Source of the DNA: Candidatus Planktophila lacus
GTDB lineage: Bacteria; Actinomycetota; Actinomycetes; Nanopelagicales; Nanopelagicaceae
Assembly: GCF_002288325.1 (NCBI RefSeq)
Contig: NZ_CP016780.1
Span: forward strand, 496,001-560,000
Length of the DNA: 64,000 nucleotides
Reading direction: 5' to 3'
Positions 26,370-35,005 of this stretch are shown here, piece after piece. The translations under genes and the position numbers were made by a program. Position 1 is the first letter of the stretch. Each line of letters starts with the position of its first letter. The notes beneath the pieces are model-generated. The model searched no databases. It had not been told where the DNA came from and saw only the letters and a program-made list of their open reading frames with translations.

Positions 26370-27455
26370 CTAATGGCTCCTACGAGTTGCGCTAGTTGCG
26401 AGTTCAACGAGTAACTCGCGGGCTGAAGGGACAATTTCATCAGAGTTTGCCGCAGTTAGCGCGTTGGAAAGTAGCCCCTCGATGAGATCTTCGACAACTT
26501 TAACTGCGCCGGTTGCGGTAATAAGGGCACGAATTTCTTCGATTTGATCGGCGGTTAGATCTTCGCGGCCTAAGGCGGCAGTGATCTTGGCGGCGCTTGC
26601 TTGGTCTGCGCGCTCTAGCGTCATCGCCATCAAAACGGTGCGTTTGCCCTCGCGAATGTCATCGCCGGCTGGTTTCCCGGTAACAGATGGATCGCCAAAG
26701 ATTCCGAGCATGTCATCGCGCAATTGGAATGCCTCACCAAGTGGCAGACCGTATGCGCTCAGAATATTGGTTAAATCTTTTCGTTTCGCCTCATCGGTTA
26801 TCGCAAGCGATGCGCCCAGATGCAATGGTCGTTCAATTGTGTATTTGCCTGATTTGTATCGGGCGATACGAAGTGAGCGATCAACGCTAGGGGAGCGTTC
26901 ACCTGCTTCACGAACATCTAAATACTGACCGGCCATAAGTTCGATGCGCATCTCATCATGCACCTTTAGCGCCGATAAGAGCGCGCTGTTTTCAACGCCA
27001 GAGGTATGAAGTAAATGATCTGACCAAACTAAAGCTAAGTCACCAAGAAGTACTGCTGCTGCTTCACCAAATTGATCTGCCAAACCGCTCATCGCTTCTT
27101 GTTGATGCAAGTTCTCAAAGTGGCGATGTATCGCAGGTTTTCCGCGGCGAGTATCTGAACGATCCATTAAGTCATCATGGATAAGCGCACAGGCTTGCAA
27201 TAGTTCGAGGCTGGTGAATGCGCGAATATCTGCAGCGGTTGCAACCTTGCCAGTTGCCGCAAAGCCGGCATATGCAAATAGCGGGCGCAGGCGCTTTCCA
27301 CCTTCAAGCAAGAAAGATTCGAGGGCATCGCATACTGGGATTAACTCAGAGCCGATGCCACTTAAATATTCGCGCTGCAAGGTCAGATAAGAAGTTAGTT
27401 CGCTTTGAACCGTCTCGCGTACCGCTAAAAGCGTGCCACGTGCATCGTTAACCAC
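26370..27455 (-). CDS. crtE: Polyprenyl diphosphate synthase, probable GGPP synthase
   Basis: This trans-isoprenyl diphosphate synthase supplies geranylgeranyl diphosphate for carotenoids. The first Asp-rich motif LIHDDLMDRSDTRRG, the upstream GGKRLRPLFAY and the second motif FQLRDDMLGIFGD are intact. I prefer the GTG at 27455 (about 361 residues). A longer frame from 27491 would overlap the divergent metF start, although the ribosome site is weak either way. It heads the crtE-crtI-crtB operon, and the context supports GGPP over shorter or longer products. Confidence 0.9.
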   Translation of the reverse strand: MVNDARGTLLAVRETVQSELTSYLTLQREYLSGIGSELIPVCDALESFLLEGGKRLRPLFAYAGFAATGKVATAADIRAFTSLELLQACALIHDDLMDRSDTRRGKPAIHRHFENLHQQEAMSGLADQFGEAAAVLLGDLALVWSDHLLHTSGVENSALLSALKVHDEMRIELMAGQYLDVREAGERSPSVDRSLRIARYKSGKYTIERPLHLGASLAITDEAKRKDLTNILSAYGLPLGEAFQLRDDMLGIFGDPSVTGKPAGDDIREGKRTVLMAMTLERADQASAAKITAALGREDLTADQIEEIRALITATGAVKVVEDLIEGLLSNALTAANSDEIVPSARELLVELATSATRRSH

Positions 27456-27489
27456 GGCGCAACGGTACCCTGACCGCGTGGAGATGCGC

Positions 27490-28359
27490 ATGAAGGAGAT
27501 CGGCGAAGGCGTTACTTACTCCTTCGAGTTCTTTCCTCCGAAAGACCCAGAAGGAGAAGAACGCCTCTGGAGCGCTATGGGCGCGCTCGAACCGATTGCA
27601 CCTGATTTCATCTCAGTTACTTATGGCGCAGGTGGCACAACCCGCGATCGCACAATTCGGATAACTTCCGAGATAACGCAGCGCACTCATATTCCAACGG
27701 TTGCGCACTTAACTTGCGTTGGTTCAACGCGAGATGAGCTAATCGAAATTTTGGCGCGCTATAAGCAAGCTGGAATCCATAACATTCTCGCGCTACGTGG
27801 AGATCCAACTGGGGGACCGCGTGCGCCTTGGACGCCAACACCTGGCGGTTTAAATCACGCCGACGAATTGGTAACCCTCGCTGCTGAAGTTGGTGGATTC
27901 ACAATTGGCGTTGCCGCATTTCCCGATGGACATCCCGCATCAGGGCTAAATTTCGATGAAGATATTGAAGTGCTACTGCGTAAAGAAAAAGCCGGTGCAT
28001 CTTTTGCAACAACACAGTTCTTCTTCGAAGTAGATAAATGGAGAGCGCTCGTCGATCGCTTATCAGCACGTGGCTCAAAACTGCCGATCATCGCAGGCAT
28101 ATTGCCGGTCACAAATGTTGCTCAGTTAAATCGTATGGCCGAGTTAAGCGGCACACCGATTCCACCGGCTATCGCTGCGCGTTTTGAAGCGCTGAAAGAT
28201 TCACCCGATGATGTCCGTAAGTTAGGTGTAGAAATTGCTACCGGTCTCTGTGAAGATTTACTGGATGCAGGCGTGCCAGGTCTTCACTTCTACACAATGA
28301 ATACTTCTTCGGCAACACGCGAAATATTTGAACAGATTAAAGATAAGAAACGCGGATGA
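27490..28359 (+). CDS. metF: Methylenetetrahydrofolate reductase
   Basis: MetF reduces 5,10-methylene-THF to 5-methyl-THF for methionine synthesis. The opening YSFEFFPPKDPEGEERLW, the ALRGDPTGG flavin-binding motif, the FATTQFFFEVDKW block and the GILPVTN segment are conserved family features. The start at 27490 (MKEIGEG) is chosen because a GGAG lies 6 bp before it; an ATG at 27484 is the alternative. It has 289 residues. It is divergent from crtE with about 34 bp between starts, and its stop overlaps the next gene by 4 bp. Confidence 0.93.
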   Translation: MKEIGEGVTYSFEFFPPKDPEGEERLWSAMGALEPIAPDFISVTYGAGGTTRDRTIRITSEITQRTHIPTVAHLTCVGSTRDELIEILARYKQAGIHNILALRGDPTGGPRAPWTPTPGGLNHADELVTLAAEVGGFTIGVAAFPDGHPASGLNFDEDIEVLLRKEKAGASFATTQFFFEVDKWRALVDRLSARGSKLPIIAGILPVTNVAQLNRMAELSGTPIPPAIAARFEALKDSPDDVRKLGVEIATGLCEDLLDAGVPGLHFYTMNTSSATREIFEQIKDKKRG

Positions 28360-28988
28360 ACCAGACCGATTTTTTTGCTAGGTGGAGTGCGCTCCACGGT
28401 AGCGCTGAGATAAAGGGAATTGTTAAGGCTTGGCTCAAGATCTCATTCGCATCCGCTAAATTCGTTTCAGCACTGCGCTTAACTCCGAACTTACTCACGC
28501 TGCTAGGAATCGTTTTTGCGGTTGCGATGGCGGTTAATCCACTTTCGCTCTGGGCGATTCCGCTGCTTGTACTTTCGCTCTATGCCGATGGAATCGATGG
28601 CAGCGTTGCCATTTATCAGAACCGCGAGAGTCATTTCGGTGCGGTTCTGGATTCAGTTGCCGATCGCATCAGCGAAGCGCTCTGGTTCTACGTCGCTTAC
28701 CGCATAGGTGCGCCAGTATGGATTGTTCTTCTAACTTATGTAACTGCATCAACGCAAGAATATGCGCGCGCACGATTAGGCGGTTTAGGTATCAGCGAAG
28801 TTGGTGTTGTAACGCCAGCAGAACGACCAGTACGCGCCAGTTTTATCTTTATCGCTCTAGTTGCCTATGCGCTCGGCCTTAATTTAGTAACTTTAGTTAT
28901 GGCAGTTCTCGCCGCACTTCAACTATTTAGCTTCTACCTAGTGGGTCGTTGGGCCTACAACTGCTTGCGCAACAATTTCAGCGCTTAG
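28356..28988 (+). CDS. CDP-alcohol phosphatidyltransferase family protein with altered AR motif
   Basis: Integral membrane enzymes of this family swap CMP of a CDP-alcohol for another alcohol, as in phospholipid headgroup synthesis. Five or six membrane segments are visible in 210 residues. The family motif DxxDGxxARx8GxxxDxxxD is present as Asp78, Asp81, Gly82, Ala85, then Ile86 where Arg is expected, followed by Gly95, Asp99 and Asp103. All four metal-binding aspartates are therefore kept, while the motif arginine is replaced. Start overlaps metF (ATGA); the end overlaps the convergent crtD-like gene by 51 bp. The alcohol substrate is unknown. Confidence 0.85.
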   Translation: MNQTDFFARWSALHGSAEIKGIVKAWLKISFASAKFVSALRLTPNLLTLLGIVFAVAMAVNPLSLWAIPLLVLSLYADGIDGSVAIYQNRESHFGAVLDSVADRISEALWFYVAYRIGAPVWIVLLTYVTASTQEYARARLGGLGISEVGVVTPAERPVRASFIFIALVAYALGLNLVTLVMAVLAALQLFSFYLVGRWAYNCLRNNFSA

Positions 28989-30455
28989 CCCAACTAACGG
29001 TAAGCCTCCACCTGGATGAGCCGATCCACCAACGCAGTACAAACCCTTTAGTGGAGAACGATTCTTGGCGCGCAAAAATGCCGAACGCGCTCCGTTGCTG
29101 GAAGTGCCATAGATCGATCCACCTGGCGCCATCACTGTGCGCTCGAGATCTGCAGGTGTGCGAATTTCCAAAACTTCTAAGCGGTCTCTAACTGATATTC
29201 CGCGCGCTTCAATGGCATCAATAATCTTCATCGCATAGCGGTGGTTGGCATCTTTATCGTTCCAGTTAAAGCCATCGCTATCGCCATGGCGCGGTGCATT
29301 AACCAGCACAAACCAAGCTTCGTGCCCGGGGTATTTAACCATCGCATCGTCATTTGGCGCGCAGATATAAATCGTTGGATCTTCAACTGGCACTTTACGG
29401 CTGAAGATATCTTCAAACTCTTCATCATAATCTTTCGGAAACAAGACATTGTGATGCGATAAACCTGTTGGCTGATCAGTCGGACGAAGCCCAAGTAGAA
29501 GTGAGAATCCAGCAAGTGAAGGCTCAGCTTTGGCCAAGTTCTTACGGGTGCGCTTTAACTTAGAGACTTTGCCTGAAATCAATTTGCCATATACCAACGA
29601 TGCATCAGCGTTAGCCACGATTACTTCGTAGTCAATTGATCGCCCATTGCCAAGTGAAAGGCCAGTTACAGATTTACCATTGTGGTTAATCGCAGTAATG
29701 GGAGAGTTGAATTCAAATTTAACTCCGCGATCTAGGCAACGCTGATAAACGGCATCGGCTAGCTTTCCAACCCCGCCTTTGATGTGCCAAGCCCCGAAGG
29801 CTTCTTCAACGAAGGCAATCGATGCCAGCACCGCAGGTGCAACGCGTGGATCAGATCCGCTATATGTTGCATAGCGATCCAAGATATTTCTTAGGTGAAT
29901 ATCTTTAATCTTTAGCCCGCGCAGAGTTTTCCAGGGCGCAATAATTCTTAAATCACGAAGCAGCGTTGGACGCTTTAAAAGAGATGCAATAGAACGTAGT
30001 TCAGATTCGATAAACGGTTCACGCGAGACATCCCACATCGCCTCAGCGGTGCGCATTACCCGATCCCACTCTTGGCCAGCTTCTGCGCCGAGCGATTCAG
30101 TGATTGCAGCCAGAGTCTCTTTGCGAGATAAGTTGGCAAACTTAACCGACTTACCATCGGCAAAACGGTAATCAAATGATGGATTAACAGGAACTAACTC
30201 CAGAACTCGACCCATGACATCGCCGGTGCGCTGAAAGAAATCGCGATAGACCGCAGGAAGAGTTAAAAGTGAAGGGCCGGTATCAAATGCATAATTTCCG
30301 ATCCATTCAGTGCGGCACTTGCCACCGTGGCGATCAGATGCTTCATAGACAGTTACTTGGTGGCCAGCCTTTGCTAAACGCGCTGCAGTTGTCATTCCGC
30401 CCATGCCGGCACCGATTACAGCAACGGCAGGTTTTGTTGCACTTGCTTTGCTCAC
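28938..30455 (-). CDS. crtD: CrtI-family carotenoid oxidoreductase, CrtD-like end-group desaturase
   Basis: A 505-residue FAD protein with the dinucleotide fold VAVIGAGMGGMTTAARLA (Gly15, 17, 20), EASDRHGGKCRTEW and FDTGPSLLTLP. The C-terminal family motif is YCVGGSAHPGGGLPLVGLSAEI. It is distinct from the CrtI at 24885. Its position in an operon with CruF-like and CruG-like genes suggests the 3,4-desaturase (CrtD) role on hydroxylated lycopene. A ketolase/oxygenase (CrtO/CrtP type) or a second phytoene desaturase is possible. The GTG at 30455 is chosen because it forms a GTGA overlap with the cruG stop and has AAAGG 9 bp upstream. Confidence 0.8.
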   Translation of the reverse strand: MSKASATKPAVAVIGAGMGGMTTAARLAKAGHQVTVYEASDRHGGKCRTEWIGNYAFDTGPSLLTLPAVYRDFFQRTGDVMGRVLELVPVNPSFDYRFADGKSVKFANLSRKETLAAITESLGAEAGQEWDRVMRTAEAMWDVSREPFIESELRSIASLLKRPTLLRDLRIIAPWKTLRGLKIKDIHLRNILDRYATYSGSDPRVAPAVLASIAFVEEAFGAWHIKGGVGKLADAVYQRCLDRGVKFEFNSPITAINHNGKSVTGLSLGNGRSIDYEVIVANADASLVYGKLISGKVSKLKRTRKNLAKAEPSLAGFSLLLGLRPTDQPTGLSHHNVLFPKDYDEEFEDIFSRKVPVEDPTIYICAPNDDAMVKYPGHEAWFVLVNAPRHGDSDGFNWNDKDANHRYAMKIIDAIEARGISVRDRLEVLEIRTPADLERTVMAPGGSIYGTSSNGARSAFLRAKNRSPLKGLYCVGGSAHPGGGLPLVGLSAEIVAQAVVGPTTH

Positions 30456-31522
30456 AGGGTGCGACCTTTCCACGTTACTGCGCCACGGGCGCGCCAACTG
30501 TAGACAATTAAATAGATCAAGATTGCACAAGAGAGCGGATGCAGAATCGAATCCAGTATCCGGCCGCGCGAACGCGCTGCGCTAAGTGCGCGAGTTATAA
30601 CTACAAATTGATAGGCGAAGAAGCCCAGGGGATGGCCACCAAACCAAGCAATTACTGGAGCAATGCCAGTGATAAACAGAAATGCGATCGCAGCTGCGCT
30701 ACCGCTCTGACTGCCGAATGCTTTCCAGAGAGATTTTCCATACCCAGCTTTGATTTCAGAGAAGTTTTTATACATGCGGGTCTGCGCCAGCGATGAACCA
30801 TCTGCGACTCCACCAAATGCGCCTGATTTAATCAGCGCGCGAGCAAGTTCCATGTCGTCGAGAACTTCTGCAGCGATCGCAGTAAATCCATCGATTTGAT
30901 CTAAGGCGCTTTTGCGCACCAGAAAGAATTGACCGTTGGCAACTGCTAAAGAAGTGCGCGTAGATTTCTCGGCAACGCGCAAAGGCACTGTGCTCATCCA
31001 TGACCATTGCAGTAAAGGCTGAATCAATCGTTCTGAAAAAGTCTTAGCGATCTGACGTGGATACGGCGAGATAAATGAGCGATCGCCCAGCATTGCAATG
31101 GCTTGTGCAATAGCGGTTGACGTTAAACGAACATCTGCATCAAGAGTTACAACGATTTCACCCTTAGCCTGCAAATATCCCTGCTGCAACGCCCATGGTT
31201 TACCTAGCCAGCCATCTAGAAGTTCAGGGGCGTTGATAACTTTAATTTGAGCGCCACCATCTTTGGCTTCCTGCAACTTGTCTGCTGTGTCATCGGTGGA
31301 TGAGTCGTTGATGAAGATGATCTCTGACTTATTCAAGAACTGTTGTGCCTGCAGGCTAAGTACTAGATCTGCGATGTTTTCCGCTTCATTCCGCACCGGA
31401 ATCAAAATAGTTACAGATTCACTGCGTTCTGCAGCGGGTGCGGGGCGGCGGATCGTAAAGAAGTTTGCGACGGCTAGCCAAAGCAGGGCAACGGATGCAA
31501 AGAAAATTAAGTTAGTTAGCAC
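30452..31522 (-). CDS. cruG: Family 2 membrane glycosyltransferase, CruG/CrtQ-like
   Basis: The 356-residue protein has one N-terminal membrane helix, then a GT-A domain starting VTILIPVRNEAENI. The metal-binding DxD is at residues 128-130 (VTLDADVRL), with a LDDMELARAL acceptor region and two or three C-terminal membrane segments. This is the architecture of carotenoid glycosyltransferases such as cyanobacterial CruG, which glycosylates the 2'-hydroxyl of myxol. Adjacency to the CruF-like gene, as in cyanobacteria, supports the carotenoid role. The sugar donor is unknown. Hopanoid-type GT2 enzymes look similar and are the main alternative. Confidence 0.78.
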   Translation of the reverse strand: MLTNLIFFASVALLWLAVANFFTIRRPAPAAERSESVTILIPVRNEAENIADLVLSLQAQQFLNKSEIIFINDSSTDDTADKLQEAKDGGAQIKVINAPELLDGWLGKPWALQQGYLQAKGEIVVTLDADVRLTSTAIAQAIAMLGDRSFISPYPRQIAKTFSERLIQPLLQWSWMSTVPLRVAEKSTRTSLAVANGQFFLVRKSALDQIDGFTAIAAEVLDDMELARALIKSGAFGGVADGSSLAQTRMYKNFSEIKAGYGKSLWKAFGSQSGSAAAIAFLFITGIAPVIAWFGGHPLGFFAYQFVVITRALSAARSRGRILDSILHPLSCAILIYLIVYSWRARGAVTWKGRTL

Positions 31523-31547
31523 GATTTATTCGATACAAGTTAAACTG

Positions 31548-32351
31548 TTAAGGGCGCCCGAGCCAGCGTGAGAAGAGATACGGCGCAAGGAAGGCGCCAT
31601 AAACCGTTCCGAATAAGAATGCGATACCTGGGCGATCAAAGAAGAATAGATTTGAAACGATTCCACCAAACCATGTCCAGATTAAGAAGAAATCAACTGC
31701 CGTGTAACTCGCGCTCTGCTTGCGGCGATCGCGCGGTAGAACTAAGTGCAAAACTGCAATCAAAGCCATGCCAGATAACAACCATCCAAATGCATTAGAG
31801 AGTGGAATTTCAGGAGTGAAAGGAACATGTGAGCCAGTTACCTCCCAAGTCCAGCGACCACCGCTAACCATCTGCGGATCAAGGAATAAGTCATAGGCCA
31901 TCATTCCGAAGCCACCGTAGAGAAACACCCAGTTCTTAGTCACTCGGCGCGCAACACATAAGACTGGATGCGCAATCATCGCCCAAGCAAATGGCACAAC
32001 AAGTGGAACGCTAATTAATTGCGGACCAAGTGATGGATCATATGAATAGACGCCAAATGGCCAACCAGTAGAGACGCCAACTAATTCAATAAAGAAACCG
32101 AAAGTTAGCGCGATAGCTAAATATGTAAATGCATATCGTGCACCGTATGACAACAGCGCATGTAGCGCCATGGCGCCGGCGCCCCAATAAACAGTTGCAA
32201 TAGTTACAACGCGAAGTGCTTCTCCATCAAGAAGTGGATAGGAAACTTGTAAAAGTAGGGCGATGCCGAGCACCAGATAGAGAAAGAGGCGGGAGCGATC
32301 TGAGATACCGCGGCGGTGACGCCTGCGGGGGTTGTAATGACGGATCGACAT
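31548..32351 (-). CDS. cruF: CruF-like carotenoid 1,2-hydratase (DUF422 membrane protein)
   Basis: The 267-residue protein has an Arg-rich N-terminus (RRRHRRG) and about seven membrane helices. DUF422 hallmarks include FGFFIELVGVSTGWPFGVYSYD, VPLVVPFAWAMIAHPVL, YDLFLDPQMV, WTWE and NAFGWLLSG. CruF adds water to the terminal double bond of an acyclic psi end, giving a 1-hydroxy group; related archaeal CruF acts in bacterioruberin synthesis. It lies 25 bp upstream of cruG on the same strand, a pairing known from cyanobacteria. Which carotenoid it hydrates is inferred from the cluster. Confidence 0.85.
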   Translation of the reverse strand: MSIRHYNPRRRHRRGISDRSRLFLYLVLGIALLLQVSYPLLDGEALRVVTIATVYWGAGAMALHALLSYGARYAFTYLAIALTFGFFIELVGVSTGWPFGVYSYDPSLGPQLISVPLVVPFAWAMIAHPVLCVARRVTKNWVFLYGGFGMMAYDLFLDPQMVSGGRWTWEVTGSHVPFTPEIPLSNAFGWLLSGMALIAVLHLVLPRDRRKQSASYTAVDFFLIWTWFGGIVSNLFFFDRPGIAFLFGTVYGAFLAPYLFSRWLGRP

Positions 32352-32390
32352 GGGCTAAGTCTGCCCTAGTAATCGCTCCCAGAAATACCT

Positions 32391-33068
32391 CTATTTATTA
32401 AGCGAACCGCGGATATCGCGCACAGAAAAGCGTGCAAAGAGTTCTTCGGCATACCAAGCATGGCGTTCAGTGGCTGCAATCGCTTCTTGGTGGGCGGCGC
32501 CCTTGTAAGCAAAGTTTCTTAAATCTGCGCCAGAGCGCCAATGTGAAAAAGTTCCTTGCAGACCTATCGGAGCTTCACCAATTCCGATGGTCTGCAATAA
32601 ACCAGGAGATGAATGCAGACTCGAAGTTACTGGTGGAACGGCTTTCCAGAAACGCACATTTTGGGCCCATTTGATTCGAGCGCGTGTAATCGCAACAACT
32701 TCACCATCACCAGCGCTCTTTACGTAGTCAAAGGGATTTACCTTGGCCCATAAACCATGAGATGAAATTGGATCAACGAGATATCGAACCTCATCACTGC
32801 TATTTGCGCGCCAGCGCTTGACTAACTTTGAATTATCTAGCGCCACCAATTGAGATTCTTCAATAACAACTAGCGCGCCCCAGCGAGTTATATCGGCATC
32901 GCGGGGTGTAAATGATTCACCTTTTCCCGCACCAAGCATCTTGGCAAAACGCACGCCCTTCATTCTGCGAAGGCCGCCACGATCTAGCGCCATCCGCAGA
33001 AGTGCGAAACCTAATTTGCTCTGCTTTACCTTCCAGAAGTAAATAACTGTGACAAGTTCATTGTTCAT
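32391..33068 (-). CDS. crtA: CrtA-like acyclic carotenoid monooxygenase (spheroidene monooxygenase family)
   Basis: This 225-residue soluble-looking protein follows the pattern of spheroidene monooxygenase along its whole length. Matching blocks are an N-terminal VIYFWKVKQSKLGFALLRMAL, KMLGAGKGESFTP (44-56), AITRARIKW (126-134), RFWKAVPPV, IGIGEAPIGLQGTFSHW (161-177) and AWYAEELFARF (204-214). In purple bacteria CrtA oxidises C-2 of 1-methoxy carotenoids to a ketone through a hydroxyl intermediate. Here it could supply the 2-hydroxyl or 2-keto group next to a CruF-made 1-hydroxyl. It overlaps the upstream hydrolase by 4 bp and precedes cruF by 39 bp. Confidence 0.82.
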   Translation of the reverse strand: MNNELVTVIYFWKVKQSKLGFALLRMALDRGGLRRMKGVRFAKMLGAGKGESFTPRDADITRWGALVVIEESQLVALDNSKLVKRWRANSSDEVRYLVDPISSHGLWAKVNPFDYVKSAGDGEVVAITRARIKWAQNVRFWKAVPPVTSSLHSSPGLLQTIGIGEAPIGLQGTFSHWRSGADLRNFAYKGAAHQEAIAATERHAWYAEELFARFSVRDIRGSLNK

Positions 33069-33868
33069 CTATTAATACCTGCTACAGCAAATATCTCTGC
33101 GGCAACCTCCTGCGGGTGGTCCCACATCGGAGCATGGCCACATTCGGCAAATGTTTTCCATTGCGCGTGCGCTGGAGCCATCAATCGTTCTTGGCAGGTT
33201 GTCGCCGGCAGAGTTTTATCTGAATCTCCAAAGATAATCGTCACTGGAATCGAGGAATCTACCTTCGAATCAAAACGCTTGTTTAGCATTCCATCCCAAG
33301 CCGGAAAATAACCCGGGGAATTAGCCATCGCCAGAGTCGCATCTAAACAAAGCTCTGTAGAAAATTCGCGCCAACGCGGACTAACGGATTCAAAACCTAA
33401 TTTCCGTGACCACTCGTACTTCAAAAATGTTGGCGCAAGCGGCGCAGAATTCTTCGCCAAATAACGAAGCGTTGAAGTGCCAGGATATCTCTGCACAAAT
33501 GTTGCTAACCAGAATCCAGCAGGGGCGAGGGCAACAACGCTCTTAACCGTTTGCGGATGTGCGGCGGCCATTTCAAGTGCAATCCAGCCACCCCAAGAAT
33601 TTCCAACAAGATCAAACTCGTTAACTTGAAATTCTCGCCCGACTTCCTTGACAACTAAATTTGCCAATGCATGCGGATCCATGGACAGAGTTTTATCCAT
33701 CGGCGTCTTACCGTGACCAGGAAGATCGACGGTGATCACGTTATAGCGAGGTTGCAGCAATGGGATCAAAGGCTTCCAGGCTGTTGCTGCCGAGCCCATC
33801 CCATGAACAAGCACAATATGAGGCGCTGATTCGGCCTCAGATGGGAGGAGTTGCATAGAAAGGTTCAT
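33065..33868 (-). CDS. Alpha/beta hydrolase, first gene of the second carotenoid operon
   Basis: The 267-residue protein has the alpha/beta-hydrolase oxyanion segment LVHGMGSAATAWKPL, DLPGHGKT, and the nucleophile elbow GNSWGG with Ser91. The late FGDSD aspartate and CGHAPMW histidine complete the triad. No signal peptide is evident. Its stop overlaps the crtA-like start (ATGA), so the two are translationally coupled, which suggests a carotenoid-related role such as acting on an acyl or ester group. That is inference; no family member with a defined carotenoid reaction is recognised here. Confidence 0.8.
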   Translation of the reverse strand: MNLSMQLLPSEAESAPHIVLVHGMGSAATAWKPLIPLLQPRYNVITVDLPGHGKTPMDKTLSMDPHALANLVVKEVGREFQVNEFDLVGNSWGGWIALEMAAAHPQTVKSVVALAPAGFWLATFVQRYPGTSTLRYLAKNSAPLAPTFLKYEWSRKLGFESVSPRWREFSTELCLDATLAMANSPGYFPAWDGMLNKRFDSKVDSSIPVTIIFGDSDKTLPATTCQERLMAPAHAQWKTFAECGHAPMWDHPQEVAAEIFAVAGINR

Positions 33869-33916
33869 CTTAAATTCAGATATTACTCCGTGGCGCTGGT
33901 TATTACCTGTTCATCT

Positions 33917-34606
33917 ATGGCCGATGATAGACATGTGAATTTGAGAAAAACCATCGCCGAGGCAGTTGGTACTGCGACTCTTTTGTTAGTCGTTATCGGC
34001 TCCGGCGTAATGGCGACCAATCTTTCAAAAGATGTTGGTGTGCAGCTAACAATTAACTCAGCGGCAACCGGATTGATTCTCTACATCTTAATAACCTTGC
34101 TTGGCCCAATTAGTGGCGCCCATTTCAACCCAGTTGTGACTGCAATCCAGTTGTTCAAGAAGAACATCACGGCATCTCTTGCCACCGCCTACCTGGCGGC
34201 TCAGTTGGTCGGTGCGGTAATTGGCGTTGCACTTGCTAACTTCATCTTCAACTTACCAATTATCGAAATTTCGCAGAAGGATCGAACCGGCGCTGAACTC
34301 TTCGTGAGCGAGATTCTGGCAACGGCTGGCCTAGTCTTCATTATCTTTACTGCGATCGTGCAAAAGAGCGAAGCGAAGATTCCAGTACTTGTAGGCGCTT
34401 ACATATCAGCAGCTTATTTCTTCACTTCATCAACTAGTTTTGCAAACCCTGCAGTAACGGTAGCCAGAACACTGTCAGATACCTTCGCTGGTATCGCCCC
34501 AGGATCTGTACTTCCTTTTATTGCCGCACAAATTATCGGAGCTGCGCTTGGTCTGGTACTCAGTACATTTATAAATTCCCCAAATAAAACAGGAAACGAG
34601 AAGTAG
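33917..34606 (+). CDS. aqpS: MIP/aquaporin-family channel, AqpS-like arsenite channel
   Basis: The 229-residue protein has six membrane segments with two half-helix boxes, HFNPVVT (NPV at 71-73) and FANPAVTVAR (NPA at 177-179). The selectivity-filter arginine that normally follows the second NPA is replaced by Val180. This replacement, together with a directly adjoining arsC, fits the AqpS type. In Sinorhizobium, AqpS lets arsenite made by ArsC flow out. I use the ATG at 33917; no strong ribosome site precedes it, and a GTG at 33935 is possible. The stop is immediately followed by the arsC ATG. Confidence 0.85.
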   Translation: MADDRHVNLRKTIAEAVGTATLLLVVIGSGVMATNLSKDVGVQLTINSAATGLILYILITLLGPISGAHFNPVVTAIQLFKKNITASLATAYLAAQLVGAVIGVALANFIFNLPIIEISQKDRTGAELFVSEILATAGLVFIIFTAIVQKSEAKIPVLVGAYISAAYFFTSSTSFANPAVTVARTLSDTFAGIAPGSVLPFIAAQIIGAALGLVLSTFINSPNKTGNEK

Positions 34607-35005
34607 ATGAGCAAACCAACAGTTTTATTCGTATGCGTACACAACGCAGGTAGATCACAAATGGCTGCGGGCTTCATGCGTGAACTCGGGCAGGGACGCG
34701 TAGAAGTGCTCTCTGCCGGTTCTGCCCCTAAAGATTCGATTAACCCAGTTGCCGTTGCAGCGATGGCCGAAGTCGGAATTGATATCGCAAATAACACACC
34801 AAAGGTTTTAACCCCAGAGGCTGTACAAGAATCAGATGCGGTTATCACCATGGGGTGCGGCGATGTATGTCCGTTCTATCCTGGAAAGCGCTATGAGGAT
34901 TGGGTACTTGAAGATCCTGCGGGACAGGGAATTGAGCCAGTTCGCGTGATTCGCGATGAGATCAAAGTTCGTGTAGAAAAATTGCTTGCGGAGTTACTTA
35001 ACTAA
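34607..35005 (+). CDS. arsC: Arsenate reductase, low-molecular-weight phosphatase type
   Basis: ArsC reduces arsenate to arsenite using thiols. The phosphate-loop motif CVHNAGRS gives Cys10 and Arg16. Cys84 and Cys88 in MGCGDVCPFYPG are the further conserved cysteines, and WVLEDPAG carries the general-acid Asp103. The 132-residue length and the GKRYEDWVLEDP block fit actinobacterial (mycothiol or thioredoxin linked) ArsC better than protein tyrosine phosphatases. It abuts aqpS with no spacer, forming a two-gene arsenic resistance unit without an arsR in the window. Confidence 0.92.
   Translation: MSKPTVLFVCVHNAGRSQMAAGFMRELGQGRVEVLSAGSAPKDSINPVAVAAMAEVGIDIANNTPKVLTPEAVQESDAVITMGCGDVCPFYPGKRYEDWVLEDPAGQGIEPVRVIRDEIKVRVEKLLAELLN

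Noticed and set aside
28938-30455. Second copy of phytoene desaturase
   Set aside because: Its C-terminal motif and sequence differ clearly from the CrtI at 24885-26369, and its operon partners act on end groups, so a tailoring role is more likely.
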